Part shown: positions 35,888 to 44,790 of the stretch, in pieces
How the letters are laid out: the number at the start of each line of letters is the position of its first letter
How positions within the stretch are numbered: the first letter of the stretch is position 1
The notes under the pieces: model-generated
Database searches by the model: none
What the model was told of the DNA's origin: nothing
What the model saw: only the letters and a program-made list of their open reading frames with translations
Translations under genes and position numbers: made by a program
NCBI GenBank assembly: GCA_045613985.1
Contig: JAZLCA010000004.1
Coordinates: 1 to 58,425 of the forward strand
DNA: 58,425 nt
Reading direction: 5' to 3'
Origin: SIG644 sp045613985
GTDB lineage: Bacteria; Bacillota; Clostridia; Oscillospirales; CAG-272

Positions 35888-37206
35888 TGATTACTGCCCG
35901 CCAGCTCCACGCCCAAAACAATATTCTGAGCACCTGCGCTGTTGCCGCAATCAATATCCTGTCCCTCCAACCAAATAAACATCCGAATTCTCTGTGGGAC
36001 GTTCTTTTCCAATTTTACAATGTAATTGTCGTCTGTCGCACCTGCCTTATCCAGCTGTGCCAGATGCTCGGGCGAAACCGTATCGCCAAAGGCATACAGA
36101 TCCGACGTCATCTTCAAAAATTGCCCCTTGTTGACGTAGGGCATCAACTGATACTGCATATAGTCGCGATAAAAGGCCGTACCGACCTCCTCGGCGGTCA
36201 TACCGCTCAGATCCTTGCCCGTTTTCCACACGGCAAAGACCTCTTCAAAAGAAATGCCATTCAGGCTTTCTGCCCCGCGAAATGCACTGGTCAGCTGCAC
36301 GGTCAGCTGACTGCGAACGTCAGCCAACACAGGCTTCTCGCCGTCCCATGCCACCGGAGAGGTAACAACGTATTCACCGTCCGTCCCCTTGGGATGGAGA
36401 TCGGCATTGGGCTCATAAATGGTAAAGCGATAGCCGCTGTCAAACCAATAGCTGTCCTGCGGATCCCGATAGTTGCCCTTGAGCATCTCGTAATCCGAGG
36501 AATAATAAAAGCTAGACTGATAATACTTCATCGTGCTGTCTGTCACAGCACCGCTATCCGTCAAAAAGCCAATGCGAATACTGGCCGCGGCATTTCCCTC
36601 GGTCTGCATCAGCACGTAGCCCTCTTCGTCGCTCTCTTCGGGTGGCATTAACTCCAGAGCAAAGCTTCCGCCGTTATCATCGCCTCGCGAGACACGAAGT
36701 GTGTAATCCGAGCGGGGGGAAACCACCCAAAAGTCAAGATAAATGTAGTTGGCCACGTCGCGCGACGATGCGGGAACATTGGCATACCTCATATCGTCGT
36801 CCAGGTAAAAATGCTCGATGGGCTTAAGGCCGCCAACCATGGCTGTACCTGCAAGCACTTCGGCATCATTGAAATCGTAATAATCGGGAATAAACCAATG
36901 AATCCCGTCTGCCGTAGATACCGGTGTCAAAACGCTCAGCGTCTTCAGGTAGTCATATGTCTCATGTTGAGAAAAATTCAAGGAAAGATCAAAATGTCCG
37001 GGAAAGTGATACGTCTCACCATCCACGACCTTCGTTTGATCGGGAGCGACCAAGATGGTATTTCCCCCTCCGATCGTAATCTGGATCCCCTCGGCAACGG
37101 GAGCCTCTGACAGCGTCATCCAGGCGTACGACACCGTTACCATCATGATAGCTGTCAAAACCAAAGCCATGATCGCCACAATAAACTTGCGCGTCATTTT
37201 ATTCAT
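35884..37206 (-). CDS. TasA/camelysin-like membrane-tethered subunit
   Basis: A 440-residue protein. Hydrophobic segment at 7-26, then SYAWMTLSEAPV (26-37), the signal box of the locus. The extracellular part is beta-rich and contains FTIYEPNADLHPKG near residue 270, matching YIYEPNADRHNDG in the 348-residue subunit; both also end in the motif WLEGQD-[IV]-D-C-x-N (412-420 here) followed by an amphipathic strand. The two are therefore paralogues. It is followed immediately by a SipW-type peptidase that probably cleaves it. GGAG lies ahead of the ATG, 15 bp after the coiled-coil gene. Proposed fibre or matrix subunit; inference from signal type and context. Confidence 0.83.
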   Translation of the reverse strand: MNKMTRKFIVAIMALVLTAIMMVTVSYAWMTLSEAPVAEGIQITIGGGNTILVAPDQTKVVDGETYHFPGHFDLSLNFSQHETYDYLKTLSVLTPVSTADGIHWFIPDYYDFNDAEVLAGTAMVGGLKPIEHFYLDDDMRYANVPASSRDVANYIYLDFWVVSPRSDYTLRVSRGDDNGGSFALELMPPEESDEEGYVLMQTEGNAAASIRIGFLTDSGAVTDSTMKYYQSSFYYSSDYEMLKGNYRDPQDSYWFDSGYRFTIYEPNADLHPKGTDGEYVVTSPVAWDGEKPVLADVRSQLTVQLTSAFRGAESLNGISFEEVFAVWKTGKDLSGMTAEEVGTAFYRDYMQYQLMPYVNKGQFLKMTSDLYAFGDTVSPEHLAQLDKAGATDDNYIVKLEKNVPQRIRMFIWLEGQDIDCGNSAGAQNIVLGVELAGSNQ

Positions 37207-37221
37207 TCTATTATCTCCGTT

Positions 37222-39093
37222 TTAGCGAGTGGGTGTATTTTTCGCCTCGCGTCTTCTCTGCCGCTCTTCCTCACGAAGCTGTGCTTCGCGACGCAGACGA
37301 GTTGCCTCTTGCTCGCGCAACTTGAGTCGAGCCGACACAGTATCGCTCCATCCCGTCAGCATCTGCGTGTAAGCGGCCACCGCCTGCATATCGCGTTCAT
37401 GCTGCTCTCGGGCTTCTTGCTCCAATCGCTCCTGCTCCAATCGAGCCAGGCGCTCCTGCTCCGCGGCCTCTTGTGCGCGCAAACGCTCCTGCCGCTCTTG
37501 TTCTTCACGCAGGGCTTGCTCGCGCGCCAACTGTTCCTCGCGCTCCTGGCGCTCACGCTCATCGCGGCGACGTTGGCGTTCACGCTGCTGTTCGTCTTTC
37601 TTCAATTGCTCGGCTTCGTCCATCAACAGGACCGCATCGGCGAAATCCTGCTGGGCTTCTACCTCTTGCTGTGCCAGCTCCTGACGCTCTTCCAAGCGAT
37701 CGTTTAAGCGGGCACGGAAATGCTCGATCTCCCGACGGAACAAATTGCTTCTGCGGCGTTCTTCCTGCTCGCGCTCCATGCGCTCGACCAGAAGTCTTGC
37801 CTGCTCGGCCTCTTTTTCCTGCCGCTTGCGTTCCTTTTCTGCTTCGCGCTCCAGGCGCAGGCGTTCCTTTTCTGCCTCGCGCTCCTGACGGGCTCTTTCT
37901 TCTTCTTCTTTCTTCTTCTTTTCCTGTTCTTCGACCAGACGGCGGCGCTCGGCTTCTTCCTCCTTCATCAGCTGCTCACGGGTCAGCTCTTCGATCAGCA
38001 CCTTACGGATCTCGATATCGGGAAGATCGTAATCCTCCGTCAGTTCCTCAATGATCTGCTTGATAAACTTGGGCTTCAGCTTGCGCTTCTTTTGCTTGAG
38101 GGGAGCGGGCAGACGTCTGTCCTTATCACGCTCCAAATGTCCCTTAAGGACCAGATAGTTGAACAGAATATTATGGTAGATATCCCGCTCAAAGGTTTCG
38201 TCGATAACGGGGTTCTGCTCGATGACCTTGATCGTATAGCCGATATTGTCATACCCTCTCAAGAACTCCAGAAGCTCCATGACGGCATGGTAATCCTTGT
38301 TACGCTTCAGGACGTTGGTCTTGGTGATCTGTCCCTTGGCGCGGGGGAATTTTGCCATGTGTTTAGCAAAATAACTGGTCATTTCGATGGAGAGTATGCG
38401 ATACAAGCGCGATATTCGATCGAAGATCTCGCGATTTTTATCGTCCGTGGTAAGCGCATCGTCGACGTCACGAATATGCATGAACATATCCATATGCACG
38501 GTCTCGACCGAGCTGGTCATATCCGACGTCAGCTTGAGCTTGGCACCGAATTCCTCCCCCATCGCTTCAAACAGCGCATCGTGACGGATCTTGACAAACT
38601 GGTACGCCATCTCAAGCGTAGTGAACACCACGCGATTTTCGTACACCTTGCTCATCGAATCCTCACGGTATTTTTGCATGAGCTTGTTGGGACGGACATC
38701 CCCGGTATCTTCGTTGTAGTTCTCGACGTATACCGAGTGAGTCGCCAGATGGCGTACGACCTCGTTGTTGGCCTTTTTGGCGTTGGCCACGTCAACGATC
38801 AACTCGTCCTCACGGATAATGCGTCGCGGCGAAGCAATAATGTTCTGCAGAGCGGGCAATGCGCTCTCAATACGATCCACCCACGTCTGGTCAACGATCT
38901 TTTCCAATCGCCGGTTGGAGAATTGGAACTCGTTTTGCGCGTGTGCGATGGAATCCATGAAATACTCGTAGAATTGAGAGCTGCCAAGGGCGCGGATTAC
39001 GCTTTTGACATATTTTTCATACACGGGATCGATCAGTGCAAGTGCCGCATTGGTTTCATTCGCGCTCTTCTTGCTTTCATCCGAGCTTGCCAT
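37222..39093 (-). CDS. Long coiled-coil protein partnering the AAA+ ATPase
   Basis: A 623-residue cytoplasmic protein with no signal peptide or membrane segment. Residues 1-360 are a globular helical part; KVYENRVVFTTLEMAYQF (150-167) recalls, from memory, the YENR region of DUF2357 proteins that accompany McrB-type ATPases. Residues about 365-610 are an almost unbroken Glu/Arg/Gln-rich coiled coil (for example KKKKEEEERARQEREAEKER), long enough for a rod of roughly 30 nm. There is no nuclease domain. AAAGGAGGG precedes the ATG, 33 bp after the ATPase gene. It may be a scaffold that connects the ATPase to the membrane or export machinery; this is inference from composition and neighbourhood. 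Confidence 0.8.
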   Translation of the reverse strand: MASSDESKKSANETNAALALIDPVYEKYVKSVIRALGSSQFYEYFMDSIAHAQNEFQFSNRRLEKIVDQTWVDRIESALPALQNIIASPRRIIREDELIVDVANAKKANNEVVRHLATHSVYVENYNEDTGDVRPNKLMQKYREDSMSKVYENRVVFTTLEMAYQFVKIRHDALFEAMGEEFGAKLKLTSDMTSSVETVHMDMFMHIRDVDDALTTDDKNREIFDRISRLYRILSIEMTSYFAKHMAKFPRAKGQITKTNVLKRNKDYHAVMELLEFLRGYDNIGYTIKVIEQNPVIDETFERDIYHNILFNYLVLKGHLERDKDRRLPAPLKQKKRKLKPKFIKQIIEELTEDYDLPDIEIRKVLIEELTREQLMKEEEAERRRLVEEQEKKKKEEEERARQEREAEKERLRLEREAEKERKRQEKEAEQARLLVERMEREQEERRRSNLFRREIEHFRARLNDRLEERQELAQQEVEAQQDFADAVLLMDEAEQLKKDEQQRERQRRRDERERQEREEQLAREQALREEQERQERLRAQEAAEQERLARLEQERLEQEAREQHERDMQAVAAYTQMLTGWSDTVSARLKLREQEATRLRREAQLREEERQRRREAKNTPTR

Positions 39094-39126
39094 AGCATGC
39101 CCTCCTTTCTCTTGTTATAGTACAAA

Positions 39127-40728
39127 TCAATTCATTCTCTTGAGGCGATCAATATATTCCTTACAGATCACCATTGTATTCTTTCCAAATGTCTTGTCCA
39201 AATAGTTGCTGAATTTAGTCAACTCATCCTTCATAAAGCCAAGACTGAGCGACTCAAACTTACGAAGGACCTTTTTGGCAACGATAAAGTCGACTGCCTG
39301 AATCTCGGTACCGCCGCAAGCGATAAAGCAAGGAACGAAGTCCTTGATCTGCTTCATAATACGGTTACCGAAGGCCAATCGGAAGTTTTTAATAACGTAA
39401 GCGTTGACTTCATCCAGCTTATCCAAAATCTCCTGCGAGATAGGATACTTCTCTTTTGCCTCGTCAAACAGGCGGTTCAAATGGTCTGTGGAAATATAGA
39501 TGGGAGGCGTATCCTCACACTCAAAGGCATCGGCACGACTATCCAAGTCGATGGGGATCGCACGGTCATACACCTTATCTGCAACGGCGAAGGTCGAGTC
39601 GTCGTTGTTGATGGTACCGACGAACCAGACGTTGTTGGGGATCTGCACCGTTCCCTTGCCGATCAGGCAGGGGTCGTTATCCCACACCGCCGTAACGATA
39701 TCAACCTTCCACTCTTCTTGTCGCGGCATTTCCAATATGGACAGCATCTCCGCAAAGTAATACTCAACGCGAGCGATGTTCATCTCGTCGAGAATGACCA
39801 TGTGGGGATCGCGGTAGTAGTTACTCTCGTAAATGGCACGAAGGAAATCCGTCTCGGAATATTTCTTGGTAAACTCGTTGAAGTAGCCGTACAGCTCGGT
39901 ACGCTCACGCCAGGAGGGCTGAACCGATACAACCGTCGTGTCCTTTTGCACAAACTTACCGAACGCATAAGGCAAACTCGTTTTACCCGTACCGGAAATA
40001 CCCTGCAAAATGATAATTCTCGCCGTTCCAAGAGAGGCGATAAAATAGCGCATCATATCAAGATCGTAGTACAGATGCAACTGAGATGCAGCATAGTTAC
40101 GGAAACGCTCGCAAAGCTTGGCCAACGTGATCTCGCCATCGTATTCGGGAGCTTCGTATTGCGTCTTGTAGAAATTATCCACCGACGTCAAGCGGAAGAA
40201 GCGGCTCTCGGAAGGATCGATGGGAGGCGAGGAAAGCGTATTGCGATTTTGATTGATTTCGTAAGCCTGGTCAGGCTCTTCTTGCTCTTGCTCCTCTTCT
40301 TTTTCCTCCTCGTCCAACTCGGAAAAGTCCTGCAGAACACTACCGTCGCCGCTGAATTCAGCGACGCGCATGGCGAGCAGCTTATCCTTTTCGTAGTTGG
40401 CTCGAATGAGGTCCCGCTGCAGATTTCGAACCTGCTTGACCAACTCGTCATACTTTTTAGGCGAGATGCGGAAGCGGAACAGTTTTTTACATAATTTTAC
40501 GATTCCGATCACCATCAAAACGATCAATGCAACCAGAATCAGATTGACAACGAGCATCATGATCCACTCAAACGTAGAAAACTGACCGTCATATTGTTTG
40601 ATGATCTCCATGCGCATGGGGAAATTCAAAAGATAATTCAAAAAGTTTCCGATCGCGGCAATGACTTCCCAAAGCGCACCGAATACTCTTCCCATGTCCT
40701 GGAAGAAATAACGCAAAAAGTTATCCAT
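39127..40728 (-). CDS. Membrane-tethered McrB-like AAA+ ATPase
   Basis: A 533-residue ATPase. One clear membrane helix (55-80), perhaps two with 15-37, is followed by a short coiled coil (90-125), an acidic linker (135-165) and an AAA+ domain. Walker A is GISGTGKTS (243-251), then VSVQPSWRERTELYGYF, Walker B VILDEMNIARVEYYFAE (311-327), sensor 1 GTINNDDST and the following YDRA arginine region. These are the signatures of the McrB branch (the MoxR/McrB group). The N-terminal membrane anchor in place of a DNA-binding domain, the lack of an McrC nuclease, and the setting among signal peptidases and surface subunits argue against restriction. A role in remodelling or gating an export complex is inference. 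Confidence 0.87.
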   Translation of the reverse strand: MDNFLRYFFQDMGRVFGALWEVIAAIGNFLNYLLNFPMRMEIIKQYDGQFSTFEWIMMLVVNLILVALIVLMVIGIVKLCKKLFRFRISPKKYDELVKQVRNLQRDLIRANYEKDKLLAMRVAEFSGDGSVLQDFSELDEEEKEEEQEQEEPDQAYEINQNRNTLSSPPIDPSESRFFRLTSVDNFYKTQYEAPEYDGEITLAKLCERFRNYAASQLHLYYDLDMMRYFIASLGTARIIILQGISGTGKTSLPYAFGKFVQKDTTVVSVQPSWRERTELYGYFNEFTKKYSETDFLRAIYESNYYRDPHMVILDEMNIARVEYYFAEMLSILEMPRQEEWKVDIVTAVWDNDPCLIGKGTVQIPNNVWFVGTINNDDSTFAVADKVYDRAIPIDLDSRADAFECEDTPPIYISTDHLNRLFDEAKEKYPISQEILDKLDEVNAYVIKNFRLAFGNRIMKQIKDFVPCFIACGGTEIQAVDFIVAKKVLRKFESLSLGFMKDELTKFSNYLDKTFGKNTMVICKEYIDRLKRMN

Positions 40729-40765
40729 GATGGCTCCTTGTTCTAAAATTCAAATAGTAAAGATA

Positions 40766-41620
40766 TTATTCCTCGATCGTCGTTTCCTCGGCAGCAGGCT
40801 GTTCTGCAGACTGCTCTGCGGAGGCCTTTTCCGCGGCCATGCTGGCCATAATCTCGGCACGCAATTTTTCACGGAGCTCAGCCTCCATTGCGGCGCGATC
40901 GGCTTCCAGCTTTGCCTCAGCCTTGGCGTGCGCTACCAGCATATCCTCGGTGCGTCCGCGCTCTTCCTCGTACTTGATGCGGTTCTTGACGTTCTGATAC
41001 TCGAACAGCACGCGGAAGAACTGAACCAGGTGGAAAATGAAGAAAATAAACACGGGCAATACGACGACAAGCAAAAATCCGGTCGAGGTCTGCAGGTAAT
41101 CAAACACCTTACCAACACCGGGCAGACGGAACTTATACTTTGCGATAACCTCCGACTCATGAACAGTCATAGGGTCCTCGAGCGTGTTGTTATCACCCTT
41201 AGTCTGGAAGATACAGGTATTTTCGTAACCCGCGTAAATCTCAATAACACGGTGCGTATTGAGTACGCGCTTACCATCGATGATGGTCCAATAGGTAATG
41301 ACATCTCCTTTTTCAATATCAGCGATGTCTCTGATACCGGTGCCAATGGCCAGGTCGCCGGGCTTCAGATTAGGATACATGGAGTCAGTCTGAATGGAAA
41401 ACAGCTGCAGACCGAAGATATTCGGCACGCCGTTACCCGAGGTCGAAACGAAAGAAACGTAGGTCGCGGCAACAGCCACAACGATAGCGATAACAAGAAT
41501 AACGTTAATAACCGTATTCAAAATACGCTTTTTCTTTTCCTTCGGATCATTTTCCTGAGCATTTTCCTGCTCATTCAGCTCGACCGGTTCTTTTACAAGC
41601 TTCTCTTGTTTTGTGTTCAT
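40766..41620 (-). CDS. SipW-type signal peptidase I (first copy)
   Basis: A 284-residue membrane peptidase. Charged cytoplasmic start, hydrophobic segment 34-58, catalytic Ser80 in IQTDSMYPNLKPGD and His123 in NTHRVIEIY: the Ser-His dyad of the SipW/ER type. GDNNTLEDPMTV is the third box. A second membrane segment (about 173-198) is followed by a long Ala/Glu-rich coiled coil (200-265) in the cytoplasm, unusual for a signal peptidase and perhaps a contact for the ATPase or coiled-coil partner encoded just downstream. GAGGAGG precedes the ATG. It follows three subunit genes (363, 639, 348 aa), its likely substrates. It is only distantly similar to the second copy at 35117-35887. Confidence 0.93.
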   Translation of the reverse strand: MNTKQEKLVKEPVELNEQENAQENDPKEKKKRILNTVINVILVIAIVVAVAATYVSFVSTSGNGVPNIFGLQLFSIQTDSMYPNLKPGDLAIGTGIRDIADIEKGDVITYWTIIDGKRVLNTHRVIEIYAGYENTCIFQTKGDNNTLEDPMTVHESEVIAKYKFRLPGVGKVFDYLQTSTGFLLVVVLPVFIFFIFHLVQFFRVLFEYQNVKNRIKYEEERGRTEDMLVAHAKAEAKLEADRAAMEAELREKLRAEIMASMAAEKASAEQSAEQPAAEETTIEE

Positions 41621-41734
41621 GGTGTCCTCCTCGGGTCAGTAGCCCGTTTGATGTTAATGGGGGCGCTGATATCTATATAAAAATGCAAATTGCAAGATGT
41701 TCAACTTTGGTTTCTTGCCCTTATGGGCTGTTTT

Positions 41735-42781
41735 TTAATCAACTAAACTGTCATCATCTTTTGTGTCTTTGGTTTTGTCATCCTCTTCGGGAAGGACAGG
41801 CTCCCAGCCGGACTCTTCATCCGAGACGGCAAGGAACTGAATGTTGGCTGTAATTTTGGCATCAGCGATCGCATTGGTGCAATCAACGTCCTGCCCTTCC
41901 AGCCATAAATACAATCGGATCATAACCATCTCATCCTCGTGAATGAGGAACAAGTGCGTATCGCCGGTAAAATCACCCAGCGAATACTGCAACACGTTCT
42001 GTTGGATCGGATTGACTTCTGCCCAATCCGATGCAGTCTGTGAAATGATCCGTTCGGGAGGGATCAAGGTGTCCGTCCCGTCGATGCTTGGGGTGTTCAC
42101 AAGTCCCCACGAGCCGTCGTTGTGCCGATCGGCATTGGGCTCGTAAATGTAGAATAGCGGTGGCTCGCCGGTAGGGAAACCGCTCGCACGCAGGCGAGTG
42201 ATCTGAATACCGATACGGAGGGCGTTTTCGGCGCCCTTGCCTCCGTTGTCGTGCGAAATCGTGTCATCGTTCCAAAGGGGGGTACCCACAAGATAGGTTC
42301 CTGCCCCTTGTCTGCCCTGGGTCACCTCGACCGCAGGAGTCAGCGACACCTTCATGGTGTCGTCAGAGGTAGCGTAAAAGGTAGCGATACAATAGTAACC
42401 ATCGTCATCGCTGCGGTTGGCATTGCGCTCGTCCGACAAAGGCATCCACTCACCGTTGAGCCTGCCGTCCATGCCATATACCGCTGCGAAGAAACGATTG
42501 TTCGCATCAGACCAAGTCACGGGACGCAAAGGAGACGTCTCGTTTACCATATCAACGAAGGACAATTGCTTGCCCCAGTCATTCCCGTCCGGGGTGAGTG
42601 AAAATTCCAGGCCGTTCATGACGCTGATATAGATAGACATATTGCTGACGCGGGGTGTCTTGCTGAGTGAGAACCAAGTATAGGTCGAGACCGTGGTCAG
42701 GAGCAACAGGATCAGTATCATATAAAAGTAAAGCAACAGATGCGCTTTTCTTTTTTTCGCTTTGCTGATTTTCTCCGTCAC
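41735..42781 (-). CDS. TasA/camelysin-like membrane-tethered subunit
   Basis: A 348-residue protein, paralogue of the 440-residue subunit. Hydrophobic segment 14-32, then STYTWFSLSKTPRV (32-45). The extracellular part contains PVTWSDANNRFF, YIYEPNADRHNDG and, at 293-301, WLEGQDVDC followed by T-N and an alternating strand. The C-terminal 25 residues are a charged D/E/K tail without anchor. The start is GTG behind AAAGGAGG. The 89-bp gap upstream holds a strong stem-loop; the 114-bp gap downstream holds only a weak 4-bp GCCC/GGGC hairpin and a possible minor promoter (TTGAAC-17-TTTATA). Proposed structural subunit. Confidence 0.82.
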   Translation of the reverse strand: MTEKISKAKKRKAHLLLYFYMILILLLLTTVSTYTWFSLSKTPRVSNMSIYISVMNGLEFSLTPDGNDWGKQLSFVDMVNETSPLRPVTWSDANNRFFAAVYGMDGRLNGEWMPLSDERNANRSDDDGYYCIATFYATSDDTMKVSLTPAVEVTQGRQGAGTYLVGTPLWNDDTISHDNGGKGAENALRIGIQITRLRASGFPTGEPPLFYIYEPNADRHNDGSWGLVNTPSIDGTDTLIPPERIISQTASDWAEVNPIQQNVLQYSLGDFTGDTHLFLIHEDEMVMIRLYLWLEGQDVDCTNAIADAKITANIQFLAVSDEESGWEPVLPEEDDKTKDTKDDDSLVD

Positions 42782-42826
42782 AGTACGGCCTCCTTTCTTT
42801 TTTCTTGGCTAAACTCGTTCGGGGGA

Positions 42827-42856
42827 ACACCCCCGCCCCGCGAGGAGCGGGAGTGT
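42827..42856 (-). other. Intercistronic GC-rich stem-loop after the 639-residue subunit gene
   Basis: Minus strand ACACTCCCGCTCC-TCGC-GGGGCGGGGGTGT: 13 pairs including two G-U wobbles. It begins just past the stop at 42871 and is followed by TCCCCC, not a U tract. Probably protects the upstream message or limits read-through; not a classic terminator. Confidence 0.72.
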
Positions 42857-42870
42857 TAAAGGTTAGAATA

Positions 42871-44790
42871 TTATTCGGTAACGTTTTCGAAGCTATAATC
42901 CATGGGAACCAACGTTGCGCTGCTGGAGAACTGAAGATTCAACTTACCCTCAAGAGACTTAGCAACAGCCGAAACGTCATCATTTTGGATATCAGTTCCA
43001 TCCAGATATACCAGCGCGGATACGGCAGCAGCTGCATTTTGCTGCAACTCCATGATCGACGCTGCAGCCTGATCAGTGATCAGCTCGTCTGCCTCATTAA
43101 CGAGATACAGATACGCGGTGATACCATCAGCGCTCGTTACAACCTTATCTGCACTAACATTCAGCTTAGCGTATGCCAAAACCTTGTTGGTATCGCTACC
43201 GTCAGCAGCAGGAGCAAAGAATACCACCCGGATATGGCTCATCAGGTTCAACATGTCCGCCGTACCAAAGTTAGGATCCGAGGAGCTAAAGGTCATAGAA
43301 CTACCGTGACCCATGGTTGCAGCCGTTTCATCCTTGTTATCGCTATAAATACGGTCAACAGGCATCGTCTGCAGCAGCAGCTTGGACTCTGCAGCGTTGG
43401 TGCGGAAAGCAAGGTCGATGATGTAACCGTAGAACTCGCTGATGGGGTTAGTAGCAACACCCGTAGACTCGGGAGCACCAGCGGTCTTCAGTGCCGAAGC
43501 AGCCACAGTAAGATAATTATTGGGAGTCAAGGTCGAATTGGTCTTCATTTTAGCATTGACATTCGTCAAGGTCAAACCGCTTGCGCTCATTTCAGCAATA
43601 ACAATGGACGCATTGTAGTCGCCGCAATGGTCAGCAATATCGGCATAAACACCGGCACCGCTCACCATAGCAACGTTAATACCCGTAGATGCAACGGAGT
43701 TGACCAGTTTGCTCATGTTTTCTTCGCTTTTAACTTCATTGGCAGGGATATCGTTTACCGTCATCTTGCTGGCATCAGCCAACAGTGTGACAACTTCGCT
43801 GATCTCCGTCCACTTATAGTCATCCTTTGCCTCAAGAGCCTCCAAAATACCATCAGCCGTAGCTACGTTTGTTACAGAAGCATTCAGCGCATCAATTGCA
43901 GTGCTGAACGAGCCTGCGCCGCCGGCTTCAGTCACGATTGCTGCCAAAGTCTTGCCACCTTCAATCGCAGCCTGAACGGCAACCCATACAGCATCGTCTG
44001 CAGTATCCGCACTGGCAGCATAACCCAGAATGACCTGCTTATACGCCTGCTCAATGTAACCCAAAGCAACGGCCAAGTCAGCAACAATACCCTTCAGGGC
44101 GTTCACTTGTGCTGCGGTGAAGGAGTCAGCATTGTTCAATGCTCTGGCAACAACAACGTTTGCCAGCTCACCACCGTAGGTATTCAGCGAGGCAGCTGCT
44201 GCATTCTTTGCCTTAACAGCCAGGTTGTTGGCGTTTGCCGCAGCGTTACGGTATGCCAACTGACGAGGCGTCATACCCGAAGCAACACCAACCGCACGAA
44301 CGCCAAAACCGTCTGCAACAGGGAAGGTAGTACCGTTATAAGCACCCGTCGAGGTGTTCGCAACAACGTCGCTTACTCGACCATCCGAACCATAGGTAGG
44401 AGTCTTCAAAAAGCTTGCGCCAAGCAGACCCGTATCATCTACGTTCAGTTCAGAAGGATACAGAGTAATCTTATCCAGACCGTAAGAGGGATCATTCAGA
44501 TCAACGATGTTACCCCAAGTAAGATTCTTGATAGTTTCGTCTTTCACAGAATCACCAACGCTGGAAGTGATATTGTTGGTCAAACCGGAAGAAGGCAACA
44601 GTGCCATCTCCAAGCTACCGTTTGCACCAACAGCCGTCTGGATGCCGGTGACCTCAGGAGCGGTCGAAAGCGTGAACCATGCATAGGTCGAGGATACGAC
44701 CATGATCACTGCAACCAGCAACATGCAGGCTGCCGACACGAGCTTGCCTTTGATACCATAGACAAGCTTAGGTTTTTTAGTCATTTTCAT
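42871..44790 (-). CDS. Major membrane-tethered subunit with SipW-type signal box
   Basis: A 639-residue protein. Hydrophobic segment 16-35, then SSTYAWFTLSTAPEV (33-47), the clearest copy of the locus signal box; cleavage after TYA would resemble TasA processing. The mature N-terminal part includes LTWGNIVDLNDPSYGLD, shared with the 1523-residue subunit. A middle section (about 180-400) is unusually rich in Ala, Asn and Val and probably helical. The C-terminal part contains LVYLDGTDIQNDD and GKLNLQF, again shared. Very low Lys/Arg and few Cys in the mature part are typical of secreted assembly subunits. Start ATG at 44790 with AAAGGA; a second ATG is two codons later. It is flanked by stem-loops on both sides, suggesting separately tuned expression. 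Confidence 0.83.
   Translation of the reverse strand: MKMTKKPKLVYGIKGKLVSAACMLLVAVIMVVSSTYAWFTLSTAPEVTGIQTAVGANGSLEMALLPSSGLTNNITSSVGDSVKDETIKNLTWGNIVDLNDPSYGLDKITLYPSELNVDDTGLLGASFLKTPTYGSDGRVSDVVANTSTGAYNGTTFPVADGFGVRAVGVASGMTPRQLAYRNAAANANNLAVKAKNAAAASLNTYGGELANVVVARALNNADSFTAAQVNALKGIVADLAVALGYIEQAYKQVILGYAASADTADDAVWVAVQAAIEGGKTLAAIVTEAGGAGSFSTAIDALNASVTNVATADGILEALEAKDDYKWTEISEVVTLLADASKMTVNDIPANEVKSEENMSKLVNSVASTGINVAMVSGAGVYADIADHCGDYNASIVIAEMSASGLTLTNVNAKMKTNSTLTPNNYLTVAASALKTAGAPESTGVATNPISEFYGYIIDLAFRTNAAESKLLLQTMPVDRIYSDNKDETAATMGHGSSMTFSSSDPNFGTADMLNLMSHIRVVFFAPAADGSDTNKVLAYAKLNVSADKVVTSADGITAYLYLVNEADELITDQAAASIMELQQNAAAAVSALVYLDGTDIQNDDVSAVAKSLEGKLNLQFSSSATLVPMDYSFENVTE

Noticed and set aside
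33265..39120. Plus-strand open frames of 250-470 codons opposite the subunit, coiled-coil and ATPase genes
   Set aside because: All are antisense to recognisable proteins and lack ribosome sites; the Leu/Phe-rich one at 37720-39120 is the mirror of an E/R/Q coiled coil.
37222..40728. McrBC-type restriction or other defence system
   Set aside because: The ATPase is McrB-like, but it has a membrane anchor, no DNA-recognition domain and no nuclease partner, and sits amid export genes.
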